Part shown: positions 1 to 4,571 of the stretch, piece by piece
Layout of the letters: every line of letters starts with the position of its first letter
Position numbering within the stretch: position 1 is the stretch's first letter
NCBI GenBank assembly: GCA_023392995.1
Contig: JAEWMZ010000390.1
Span: 1 to 6,578, forward strand
Direction: 5' to 3'
DNA: 6,578 bases
DNA from: Bacillota bacterium
Lineage (GTDB): Bacteria; Bacillota; Clostridia; Lachnospirales; Lachnospiraceae
The notes under the pieces: generated by a model
The model's input: only the letters and a program-made list of their open reading frames with translations
Told to the model about the DNA's origin: nothing
The model's database searches: none
Translations under genes and position numbers: made by a program

Positions 1-43
1 TATAAAGCAGATCATGAGAAATTATTATATAGTAGTTGAATAG
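1..43 (+). CDS. dprA: C-terminal end of an upstream gene, probably DNA-processing protein DprA (partial)
   Basis: Read from base 2, the sequence gives IKQIMRNYYIVVE followed by a TAG stop at 41-43. The pattern 'I-K-x-x-x-x-N-Y-Y-x-V' resembles the very end of the winged-helix C-terminal domain of Firmicute DprA (Smf), the protein that loads RecA on incoming single-stranded DNA. In Firmicutes dprA commonly sits immediately before topA, which supports the reading. Only 13 codons are visible, so identity rests mainly on context and on a short C-terminal resemblance. Frame 1 is also open to a TGA at 37-39 but its peptide (ending HEKLLYSS) resembles nothing I know. The stop lies 16 bases before the topA start, consistent with one transcript. 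Confidence 0.55.
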   Translation, partial: IKQIMRNYYIVVE

Positions 44-47
44 AAAC

Positions 48-51
48 GAGG
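48..51 (+). promoter_or_regulatory. Ribosome binding site deciding the topA start
   Basis: GAGG at 48-51 lies 8 bases before ATG at 60. An in-frame TTG at 36 would add eight residues, but it has no Shine-Dalgarno sequence and overlaps the end of the upstream gene. The ATG at 60 also gives the family-typical N-terminus MPKHLVIVESPAKA. Confidence 0.7.
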
Positions 52-59
52 TTTATAGA

Positions 60-2117
60 ATGCCAAAACATCTTGTAATCGTAGAATCACCGGCTAAAGC
101 AAAGACGATTAAGAAATTTTTAGGAGCTAATTTTGAAGTAATGGCATCCAATGGTCATGTTAGAGATTTGCCGAAGAGCCAATTAGGAATAGATATAAAT
201 AATGACTTTGAGCCCAAATATATTACAATTAGGGGAAAAGGGGATTTACTTGCGAAGCTTCGTAAAGAGGTTAAAAAAGCGGATAAAGTATATCTTGCAA
301 CTGACCCTGACCGTGAGGGAGAAGCAATTTCCTGGCATTTGGTACAGGCGTTAAACTTAGCGGATAAGGACGCCAGCCGTATCACTTTTAATGAAATTAC
401 TAAAAATGCGGTGAAAACGTCAATTAAACAGGCCAGAGAGATCGATATGGATCTTGTGAATGCGCAGCAGGCAAGAAGAGCACTAGATCGTATGGTGGGT
501 TATCTCATTAGTCCATTGCTTTGGAATAAAGTGAAGCGGGGCTTAAGTGCAGGCAGAGTGCAATCGGTAGCACTGAGAATTATCTGTGACAGAGAAGATG
601 AGATCAATGCTTTTGTTCCGGAGGAATATTGGACACTGGATGCTGAATTTGAGCTGAAGGGCAAGAAGAAGCCGATGGTAGCAAAGCTGAACGGATCAAA
701 GAAAGAGATTCGCAGTGAAGCAGAGATGAATGAAATTCTTCAGCAGCTGGAAGGCGCGGATTTTATTGTAAATGATGTTAAGAAGAGTGAACGTATCAGA
801 AAAGCACCGCTCCCCTTTACCACTAGTACTTTGCAGCAGGAATCAGCCAAGACACTGAATTATTCCACTCAGAAAACCATGCAGCTGGCGCAGCAATTAT
901 ACGAAGGTGTAGATATCAAAGGGCATGGAACCGTCGGACTCATTACCTATCTGCGTACCGATTCCATCCGAATCAGTGATGAAGCAGATAAAGCGGCTAA
1001 AGAGTATATCCGAGATAATTATGGGCAGGAATTTGTTGCAGTAGAAGAGAACCAGGGACGCACTGGAAAGAAGATACAGGATGCCCATGAAGCAATCCGC
1101 CCTACCTATATCGAATTTACACCCAATGATATTAAGGAATCATTAAGCAGAGATCAATTCCGTCTGTATCAATTAATATGGAAGAGATTTGTTGCCAGCA
1201 GAATGCAGCATGCAATTTATGAGACTATTTCGGTAAAGATCAGCGCCAAGGAGTTTCGTTTTACCTCAGCCGCTTCCAAGGTTGTATTTGAAGGCTTTAT
1301 GAGCGTCTATACACCGGAGGAGGAAGAGGTGGAGAATGCCAATGTTTTTGATGGTTTGGAGACGGGTGATGTCCTTGCGTTATCAAAATTAAAGCATGCT
1401 CAGCATTTCACTCAGCCGCCGGCACATTATACGGAGGCCTCACTGGTAAAGACTTTAGAAGAACTGGGAATTGGAAGACCCAGTACCTATGCACCTACCA
1501 TAACTACGATTATCGTAAGAAGATATGTTGCAAAGGAGAATAAAAATCTTTATGTAACAGAATTGGGAGAAGCGGTCAATCGTATTATGAAGGTGGCTTT
1601 CCCGAGCATTGTGGATGAAAACTTTACTGCCAACTTAGAGTCGCTGTTAGATTGTGTAGAGGATGGGACGGTTAGCTGGAAGACTGTGGTTAAGAATTTT
1701 TATCCGGATTTGAATGAAGCTGTGAATAATGCCCAGGTAGAGTTGGATAAGATTCAAATTGAAGATGAGGTTACCGAAGAAGTTTGTGATTTATGCGGAA
1801 GAAACATGGTAGTGAAATATGGCCCCCATGGAAAGTTTCTTGCATGTCCAGGATTTCCGGATTGTAAAAATACAAAGCCCTATCTTGAAAAGATAGGAGT
1901 GGAATGTCCACTTTGCGGCAGTGATATCGTCATCAGAAAAACGAAAAAAGGCAGAAGATATTACGGCTGTATCAACAATCCGGATTGCGAGTTTATGACC
2001 TGGCAAAAGCCGTCTCAAATCAGATGTGTAAATTGTGGCGGAATTATGCTGGAAAAGGGAAACAAGCTGGTTTGTGATGATGCAAGCTGCGGGTTCGTAA
2101 CCAGTAATTTGAAATAA
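60..2117 (+). CDS. topA: DNA topoisomerase I (type IA), omega protein
   Basis: The 685-residue protein relaxes negatively supercoiled DNA by a single-strand cut and passage, using a 5'-phosphotyrosine link and Mg2+. Length fits Firmicute TopA (about 690). The N-terminal TOPRIM domain (about 1-115) shows the VESPAKA motif with catalytic Glu9 and the acidic DPDREGE motif (Asp82, Asp84, Glu86). The active-site tyrosine is Tyr297 in GLITYLRTDS (codon 948-950), and HEAIRPT follows at 343-349. The C-terminus carries three four-cysteine zinc ribbons: Cys576/579/596/602, Cys616/619/637/643 and Cys656/659/672/677, used for single-strand DNA binding. All key residues are present and there is no frameshift. 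It probably shares a transcript with the upstream dprA-like gene. I see no convincing terminator directly after it. Confidence 0.97.
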   Translation: MPKHLVIVESPAKAKTIKKFLGANFEVMASNGHVRDLPKSQLGIDINNDFEPKYITIRGKGDLLAKLRKEVKKADKVYLATDPDREGEAISWHLVQALNLADKDASRITFNEITKNAVKTSIKQAREIDMDLVNAQQARRALDRMVGYLISPLLWNKVKRGLSAGRVQSVALRIICDREDEINAFVPEEYWTLDAEFELKGKKKPMVAKLNGSKKEIRSEAEMNEILQQLEGADFIVNDVKKSERIRKAPLPFTTSTLQQESAKTLNYSTQKTMQLAQQLYEGVDIKGHGTVGLITYLRTDSIRISDEADKAAKEYIRDNYGQEFVAVEENQGRTGKKIQDAHEAIRPTYIEFTPNDIKESLSRDQFRLYQLIWKRFVASRMQHAIYETISVKISAKEFRFTSAASKVVFEGFMSVYTPEEEEVENANVFDGLETGDVLALSKLKHAQHFTQPPAHYTEASLVKTLEELGIGRPSTYAPTITTIIVRRYVAKENKNLYVTELGEAVNRIMKVAFPSIVDENFTANLESLLDCVEDGTVSWKTVVKNFYPDLNEAVNNAQVELDKIQIEDEVTEEVCDLCGRNMVVKYGPHGKFLACPGFPDCKNTKPYLEKIGVECPLCGSDIVIRKTKKGRRYYGCINNPDCEFMTWQKPSQIRCVNCGGIMLEKGNKLVCDDASCGFVTSNLK

Positions 2118-2205
2118 TGGTATCATTTGTATCGATAAATATGTAAAATTGGATAAAAAACTGAAATATTTTCAATAAATGTGTGTCAAAATAAAGAGAT
2201 AGATA

Positions 2206-2234
2206 TTGTTTTTGGGATTCATTTATGATAAAAT
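2206..2234 (+). promoter_or_regulatory. Candidate sigma-A promoter for codY
   Basis: A -35 element TTGTTT (2206-2211) and a -10 element TAAAAT (2229-2234, five of six consensus bases) are separated by 17 bases. Transcription would begin near 2241 and give a leader of about 114 bases. An alternative -10, TACAAT at 2245-2250, has only a poor -35 (TTTATG) at correct spacing. The spacing is ideal, but the -35 matches consensus only in its TTG. Confidence 0.5.
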
Positions 2235-2258
2235 CAAAAAGTAGTACAATTAGGATCA

Positions 2259-2336
2259 CTTTCTGAATGTATTAACCACTTCTGAGTTGGTGGTAATGCC
2301 ACAAACATTGGGAGGATAAATTGGGAGCATAGAAAG
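2259..2336 (+). promoter_or_regulatory. Possible folded leader of the codY mRNA
   Basis: Three nested complementary pairs lie in the codY leader. Helix P1 is 2259-2265 (CTTTCTG) with 2330-2336 (TAGAAAG), seven pairs including one G-U. P2 is 2266-2270 (AATGT) with 2305-2309 (ACATT). P3 is 2271-2279 (ATTAACCAC, A2275 bulged) with 2290-2297 (GTGGTAAT) around a 10-base loop. The three left strands are directly adjacent, so the helices could stack. The true codY ribosome binding site begins two bases after P1. No known riboswitch or T-box consensus is recognised, and AT-rich DNA can fold this way by chance. Confidence 0.35.
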
Positions 2337-2338
2337 CT

Positions 2339-2345
2339 GGGAGGA
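2339..2345 (+). promoter_or_regulatory. codY ribosome binding site, one of three TGGGAG copies
   Basis: GGGAGGA lies 9 bases before the codY ATG. The 10-base string TGGGAGGATA that contains it also occurs at 2309-2318, and a third TGGGAG is at 2322-2327, so two decoy-like sites precede the working one. Confidence 0.8.
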
Positions 2346-2354
2346 TATATAGCA

Positions 2355-3128
2355 ATGAGCGTACAGTTATTGGATAAAACAAGAAAGATTAACAACCTGC
2401 TGCATAATAATAATTCGCATAAGGTGGTTTTTAATGACATCTGTGTTGTTCTGAGTGAGATACTGGCATCCAATGTTTTGGTAATAAGCAGAAAGGGGAA
2501 GGTGCTCGGTGTTAAGAACCGCACTGATATTAATGAAATTAATGAATTAATTAAAGATGTGGTTGGCAGACACATTGATACGTTGTTGAATGAGAGACTT
2601 TTAAATATCTTATCAACAAAAGAAAATGTTAATCTGAGAACGCTTGGTTTTGAATTTGATAATGTTGATACGTATCAAGCGATTATTACTCCGATTGATA
2701 TCGCAGGTGAACGGTTGGGAACGTTATTCCTTTATAAGAACGGACCACAATATACTCTGGATGATATCATCCTCAGCGAATATGGTACAACAGTCGTAGG
2801 TCTTGAAATGATGCGTTCGGTAAATGAAGAGAGCGCAGAAGAAAATAGAAAAGTTCAAATTGTAAAATCAGCCATTAGTACCTTATCATTCTCTGAGTTG
2901 GAAGCCATTACTCATATCTTTGAAGAATTAAAAGGGAACGAAGGAATATTGGTTGCTAGTAAAATAGCGGATCGAGTAGGAATTACAAGATCAGTGATTG
3001 TAAATGCCCTTAGAAAGTTTGAAAGTGCTGGTGTTATCGAATCTCGTTCCTCCGGTATGAAGGGAACCTATATCAGAGTATTAAATGATGTGGTATTTGA
3101 AGAATTGCAGAATATGAATAATGATTAA
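2355..3128 (+). CDS. codY: GTP-sensing global transcriptional regulator CodY
   Basis: CodY is a cytoplasmic dimeric DNA-binding protein that senses branched-chain amino acids and GTP and mainly represses genes for nutrient acquisition, and in several species motility and sporulation. The 257-residue product matches the usual length (259 in B. subtilis). The N-terminal GAF domain (about 1-155) includes SNVLVISRKGKVLG-like residues near 39-52 and GERLGTLFLY at 118-127. A linker helix follows (about 156-178), then SELEAITHIFEELKGNEG. The winged helix-turn-helix is at about 200-242, with ASKIADRVGITRSVIVNALR as the HTH and SAGVIESRS / GMKGTYI as the wing; it is almost identical to B. subtilis CodY. 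In contrast, the GAF segment 54-110 is poorly conserved. The ATG at 2355 has a strong ribosome binding site. The gene ends in its own terminator before flgB. Confidence 0.96.
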   Translation: MSVQLLDKTRKINNLLHNNNSHKVVFNDICVVLSEILASNVLVISRKGKVLGVKNRTDINEINELIKDVVGRHIDTLLNERLLNILSTKENVNLRTLGFEFDNVDTYQAIITPIDIAGERLGTLFLYKNGPQYTLDDIILSEYGTTVVGLEMMRSVNEESAEENRKVQIVKSAISTLSFSELEAITHIFEELKGNEGILVASKIADRVGITRSVIVNALRKFESAGVIESRSSGMKGTYIRVLNDVVFEELQNMNND

Positions 3129-3147
3129 TAAATGGATTTGATCAAGC

Positions 3148-3188
3148 AAAAGGATTTGTGGGAGTAATTCCTCATGGGTCCTTTTTTT
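3148..3188 (+). terminator. Intrinsic terminator after codY
   Basis: AAAAGGA (3148-3154) pairs with TCCTTTT (3179-3185). The inner part pairs further (TG-GGGA-type strand near 3157-3163 with TCCTCA near 3169-3174) around a GTAAT loop, with small bulges and G-U pairs. The right arm runs into seven T residues (3182-3188). It starts 19 bases after the codY stop, so codY and the flagellar genes are probably separate transcription units. Confidence 0.82.
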
Positions 3189-3191
3189 GTG

Positions 3192-3212
3192 CTGAACTAT
3201 CAGTTTTTTTTT
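3192..3212 (+). terminator. Possible weak backup terminator
   Basis: CTGA (3192-3195) and TCAG (3200-3203) enclose an ACTA loop and are followed at once by nine T residues (3204-3212). A four-pair stem is short for a terminator on its own, but just after the main codY terminator it could act as a second stop. Confidence 0.25.
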
Positions 3213-3239
3213 AGAAATAATATACTAAATGTGATAATA

Positions 3240-3248
3240 TTCGACATA
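3240..3248 (-). promoter_or_regulatory. Spo0A-box-like site 1 upstream of the flagellar operon
   Basis: Read on the minus strand this is TATGTCGAA, eight of nine matches to the Spo0A box TTTGTCRAA and an exact TGTCGAA core. It lies about 180 bases upstream of the flgB -10 element. No Spo0A gene is in the window, so use of the site is inferred. Confidence 0.35.
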
Positions 3249-3288
3249 TTATTTATTGATAAAAAATGAGCTTCAAAAAGAGAATTTG

Positions 3289-3297
3289 TTCGACAAT
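3289..3297 (-). promoter_or_regulatory. Spo0A-box-like site 2 upstream of the flagellar operon
   Basis: Read on the minus strand this is ATTGTCGAA, eight of nine matches to TTTGTCRAA. It sits in a partly palindromic setting (TTGTTCGACAA at 3286-3296) and is 49 bases from site 1 in the same orientation. Confidence 0.38.
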
Positions 3298-3306
3298 TTG
3301 AATAAT

Positions 3307-3333
3307 AAATTGCTAAGAGATTGTGAGCAATTT
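3307..3333. repeat. 8-bp inverted repeat upstream of the flgB promoter
   Basis: AAATTGCT (3307-3314) and AGCAATTT (3326-3333) are perfect inverted copies separated by 11 bases, about 60 bases upstream of the flgB -35 element. The right arm continues into two more T residues. It could be an operator for a dimeric regulator or a weak hairpin; no known regulator consensus is recognised. Confidence 0.45.
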
Positions 3334-3395
3334 TTGAAACTATGTACATAATTCCACAAGGTATAGTATTATTCTACTAAATTTGCAAATATATC

Positions 3396-3423
3396 TTGTG
3401 TTTTTTTTAATATTTATTATAAT
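3396..3423 (+). promoter_or_regulatory. Candidate sigma-A promoter of the flagellar operon
   Basis: TTGTGT (3396-3401) and a perfect TATAAT (3418-3423) are 16 bases apart. Predicted transcription starts near 3430, leaving about 21 bases before the flgB ATG at 3451. A run of eight T residues (3401-3408) crosses from the -35 into the spacer. I see no sigma-28 type promoter (TAAA...GCCGATAA). The early rod/MS-ring operon therefore appears to be read by the housekeeping polymerase. Confidence 0.68.
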
Positions 3424-3436
3424 GTTTATATGGTGG

Positions 3437-3443
3437 AAAGGAG
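3437..3443 (+). promoter_or_regulatory. Ribosome binding site deciding the flgB start
   Basis: AAAGGAG lies 7 bases before ATG at 3451. An in-frame ATG at 3430 would add seven residues, but it lies upstream of this site, roughly at the predicted transcription start, and has no ribosome binding site of its own. Confidence 0.85.
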
Positions 3444-3450
3444 TGTAGAA

Positions 3451-3840
3451 ATGATAGGTTCTAATGCATTTAATTACATCAATGTGTTAAATAAAGCAGC
3501 GAATGCGAGCTGGAAGCGGAATGAAATTCTAGCGAATAATTTGGCGAATGTAGATACGCCTGGATATAAAAGGAAGGATGTGCAATTTCAATCCTATTTG
3601 CAATCAGCTTTATTAGGTGACGGCTCACTGGATTCCAGAGTGGCAAAAGCGGATAGAAAGCAGCTGGAGGCTACGGTATATACAGATGATGCTTCCTTAA
3701 GCTATCGGTTGGATGGCAATAATGTGGATGTTGATACGGAATCTGCTAAGCTGGCAGAAAATCAAATCCGTTATCAGGCTCTTTTGGATTCGATGACCCA
3801 GGAGTTTAGCAGAATTAAGACAGTGCTTGCGTCCAGATAA
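3451..3840 (+). CDS. flgB: Flagellar basal body rod protein FlgB
   Basis: FlgB is a proximal rod subunit, exported by the flagellar type III apparatus and assembled in the cell envelope above the MS ring with FlgC, FlgF, FlgG and FliE. The 129-residue product has the usual length (about 130). The N-terminal rod signature is at about 27-40 (ILANNLANVDTPGYK), followed by RKDVQFQ. The C-terminal part has NNVDVDTESAKLAENQIRYQ-type residues (about 90-109), the family's 'NNVDVD-E...L..N...Y' pattern, and ends in an amphipathic helix (FSRIKTVL). Both terminal helices needed for coiled-coil packing in the rod are present. It is the first gene of the flagellar operon. The gap to flgC is 163 bases, which is long for this gene pair. 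Confidence 0.96.
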   Translation: MIGSNAFNYINVLNKAANASWKRNEILANNLANVDTPGYKRKDVQFQSYLQSALLGDGSLDSRVAKADRKQLEATVYTDDASLSYRLDGNNVDVDTESAKLAENQIRYQALLDSMTQEFSRIKTVLASR

Positions 3841-4003
3841 GAGCAGGCAAATCTGTGAAAACAAGAATGGGATTAAGATAGTCAGATAATGATACAAAAT
3901 TAATACATCATATCGAATAAAGTAGGTTTTTCAAATCACAGTAGATATCTCAAACTACATAAGATATGAAGGGTTAAGATAAAAGACATAGGAGGAAGTA
4001 TAA
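3841..4003 (+). other. Long flgB-flgC gap
   Basis: These 163 bases carry no ORF longer than about 9 codons and no clear promoter or terminator. Visible structure is weak. GTAGGTTT (3922-3929) can pair with AAACTAC (3952-3958) with one bulge. ATATCT (3945-3950) is inverted at 3962-3967. TTAAGATA occurs twice in direct orientation (3873-3880 and 3974-3981). The flgC ribosome binding site AGGAGG is at 3990-3995. I recognise no RNA family. Confidence 0.5.
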
Positions 4004-4441
4004 ATGTCAGTATTGGGCGGAATGAATATCAGTGCAAGCGGTATGTCGGCACAGAGATTAAGATTGGATATCATATCTCAAAATATTGCCAATGTGAATA
4101 CAACGCGCGATGAGAACGGCAATGTATATAGAAGAAAGACAGTTGTATTCGCTGAAAAGGATATGAGTTCTTTTGGGAATATACTTCAATATACGGCTGG
4201 CACCACAGGTGATGGTGTTAAAGTTACACAGATTGCAGAGGATACAAAAAGCGAACTGCGCAAGGTTTATGACCCCTCCCATCCGGACGCAGATGAGGAT
4301 GGATATGTGTCTTATCCAAATGTGAATACGGTTCAGGAAATGACCGATATGATTGATGCCTCTCGTGCCTACGAGGCGAATGTGACAGCTTTTAATGCCA
4401 CAAAGAGCATGGCGCTAAAGGGCTTAGAAATTGGTAAATAA
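4004..4441 (+). CDS. flgC: Flagellar basal body rod protein FlgC
   Basis: FlgC is the second proximal rod subunit, exported through the flagellar secretion gate and polymerised next to FlgB. The product has 145 residues, close to the usual length. The start ATG follows a full AGGAGG (3990-3995) with 8-base spacing. The N-terminus shows the rod family pattern NISASGMSAQRLRLD (8-22) and SQNIANVNTTR (25-35), followed by YRRKTVVF (42-49). The C-terminus has YPNVNTVQEMTDMIDASRAY-type residues (104-123) and ANVTAFNATKSM, the conserved helix that packs in the rod core. Nothing is missing. It stands 130 bases before fliE, again an unusually wide spacing. Confidence 0.97.
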   Translation: MSVLGGMNISASGMSAQRLRLDIISQNIANVNTTRDENGNVYRRKTVVFAEKDMSSFGNILQYTAGTTGDGVKVTQIAEDTKSELRKVYDPSHPDADEDGYVSYPNVNTVQEMTDMIDASRAYEANVTAFNATKSMALKGLEIGK

Positions 4442-4457
4442 GCAGCAGCTATAATAC

Positions 4458-4486
4458 TTGAACCAGTTCATTTTGCTTTAGATAAT
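4458..4486 (+). promoter_or_regulatory. Candidate internal promoter before fliE
   Basis: TTGAAC (4458-4463) and GATAAT (4481-4486) are exactly 17 bases apart, with four of six and five of six consensus matches. Transcription would start near 4493, about 79 bases before fliE. The -35 overlaps a palindrome, TGAAC-CA-GTTCA (4459-4470), which could be an operator. This could give fliE, fliF and fliG expression independent of flgBC. Confidence 0.4.
4459..4470. repeat. Small palindrome overlapping the internal -35 element
   Basis: TGAAC and GTTCA are perfect inverted pentamers separated by CA. The position over a putative -35 is typical of a repressor site, but a palindrome this short also occurs by chance. 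Confidence 0.35.
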
Positions 4487-4522
4487 TGGAATAAGTAGCA
4501 GGTATCAGTTGTTATACACGAA

Positions 4523-4541
4523 CCGATGCATCCAGTGTCGG
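4523..4541 (+). other. Hairpin in the fliE leader
   Basis: CCGATGC (4523-4529) pairs with GTGTCGG (4535-4541), seven pairs including two G-U, around the loop ATCCA. It is not followed by a T run, so it is not a terminator. It ends 18 bases before the fliE ribosome binding site and could stabilise or punctuate the transcript. Confidence 0.4.
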
Positions 4542-4559
4542 ACTTTGATTAGGAAAGGC

Positions 4560-4564
4560 AAGGA
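4560..4564 (+). promoter_or_regulatory. Ribosome binding site deciding the fliE start
   Basis: AAGGA lies 7 bases before ATG at 4572. The frame is open upstream to a TTG at 4509, but that extension would pass through the hairpin and encode residues unlike FliE, so the ATG is preferred. Confidence 0.75.
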
Positions 4565-4571
4565 AATAGAT

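Larger units (their letters stand above)
2118..2354 (+). other. topA-codY intergenic region and codY leader
   Basis: This 237-base AT-rich stretch has no coding potential beyond tiny ORFs. In order it holds weak CodY-box-like and Spo0A-box-like sites (2167-2190), a sigma-A-like promoter (2206-2234), a leader of about 114 bases with nested self-complementary segments (2259-2336), and the codY ribosome binding site (2339-2344). No strong topA terminator is visible, so some read-through from topA into codY is possible. Confidence 0.6.
3129..3450 (+). other. codY-flgB intergenic regulatory region
   Basis: This 322-base stretch contains no credible gene. It holds the codY terminator (3148-3188), a second short hairpin with a T9 run (3192-3212), two TTCGACA sites resembling Spo0A boxes on the minus strand (3240-3248 and 3289-3297), an 8-bp inverted repeat (3307-3333), and the flagellar promoter and ribosome binding site (3396-3443). 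It is strikingly AT-rich compared with the flanking genes. No c-di-GMP riboswitch consensus is visible, although such a switch precedes flgB in Clostridioides difficile. Confidence 0.75.

Noticed and set aside
155..385. Minus-strand open frame inside topA
   Set aside because: It lies fully within the strongly conserved TOPRIM coding region, has no ribosome binding site or recognisable domain, and is explained as a shadow of topA.
1791..2259. Overlapping minus-strand open frames across the topA end and the following gap
   Set aside because: They read antisense to the zinc-ribbon codons or through AT-rich intergenic DNA and resemble no protein family.
2286..2302. T-box-like GGTGGTAATGCC segment in the codY leader
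   Set aside because: The T-box sequence needs TGGNACCGCG, and only TGGTA matches. The leader of about 114 bases is too short for a stem I with specifier loop, and no terminator/antiterminator pair follows.
3328..3342. CodY-box-like CAATTTTTGAAACTA upstream of flgB
   Set aside because: It matches only 10 of 15 positions, with a mismatch at the central C. Such matches are expected by chance in DNA this AT-rich, and it overlaps the inverted repeat.
3129..3450. c-di-GMP-I riboswitch before flgB, as in Clostridioides difficile
   Set aside because: The conserved GCAAAGGGCAAACC-type core and the tetraloop receptor segment are absent, and the predicted transcript leader before flgB is only about 21 bases.
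3396..3450. Sigma-28 (SigD) promoter for the flagellar operon
   Set aside because: No GCCGATAA-type -10 with a TAAA -35 is present; the sequence fits sigma-A better.
3430..3450. Upstream ATG start for flgB adding MVERSVE
   Set aside because: No ribosome binding site precedes it, it coincides with the predicted transcription start, and the AAAGGAG site is correctly spaced only for the ATG at 3451.
4509..4571. Extended fliE start with a cysteine-containing N-terminal segment
   Set aside because: The extension runs through a hairpin and a ribosome binding site, begins at a TTG without a Shine-Dalgarno sequence, and is unlike FliE N-termini.
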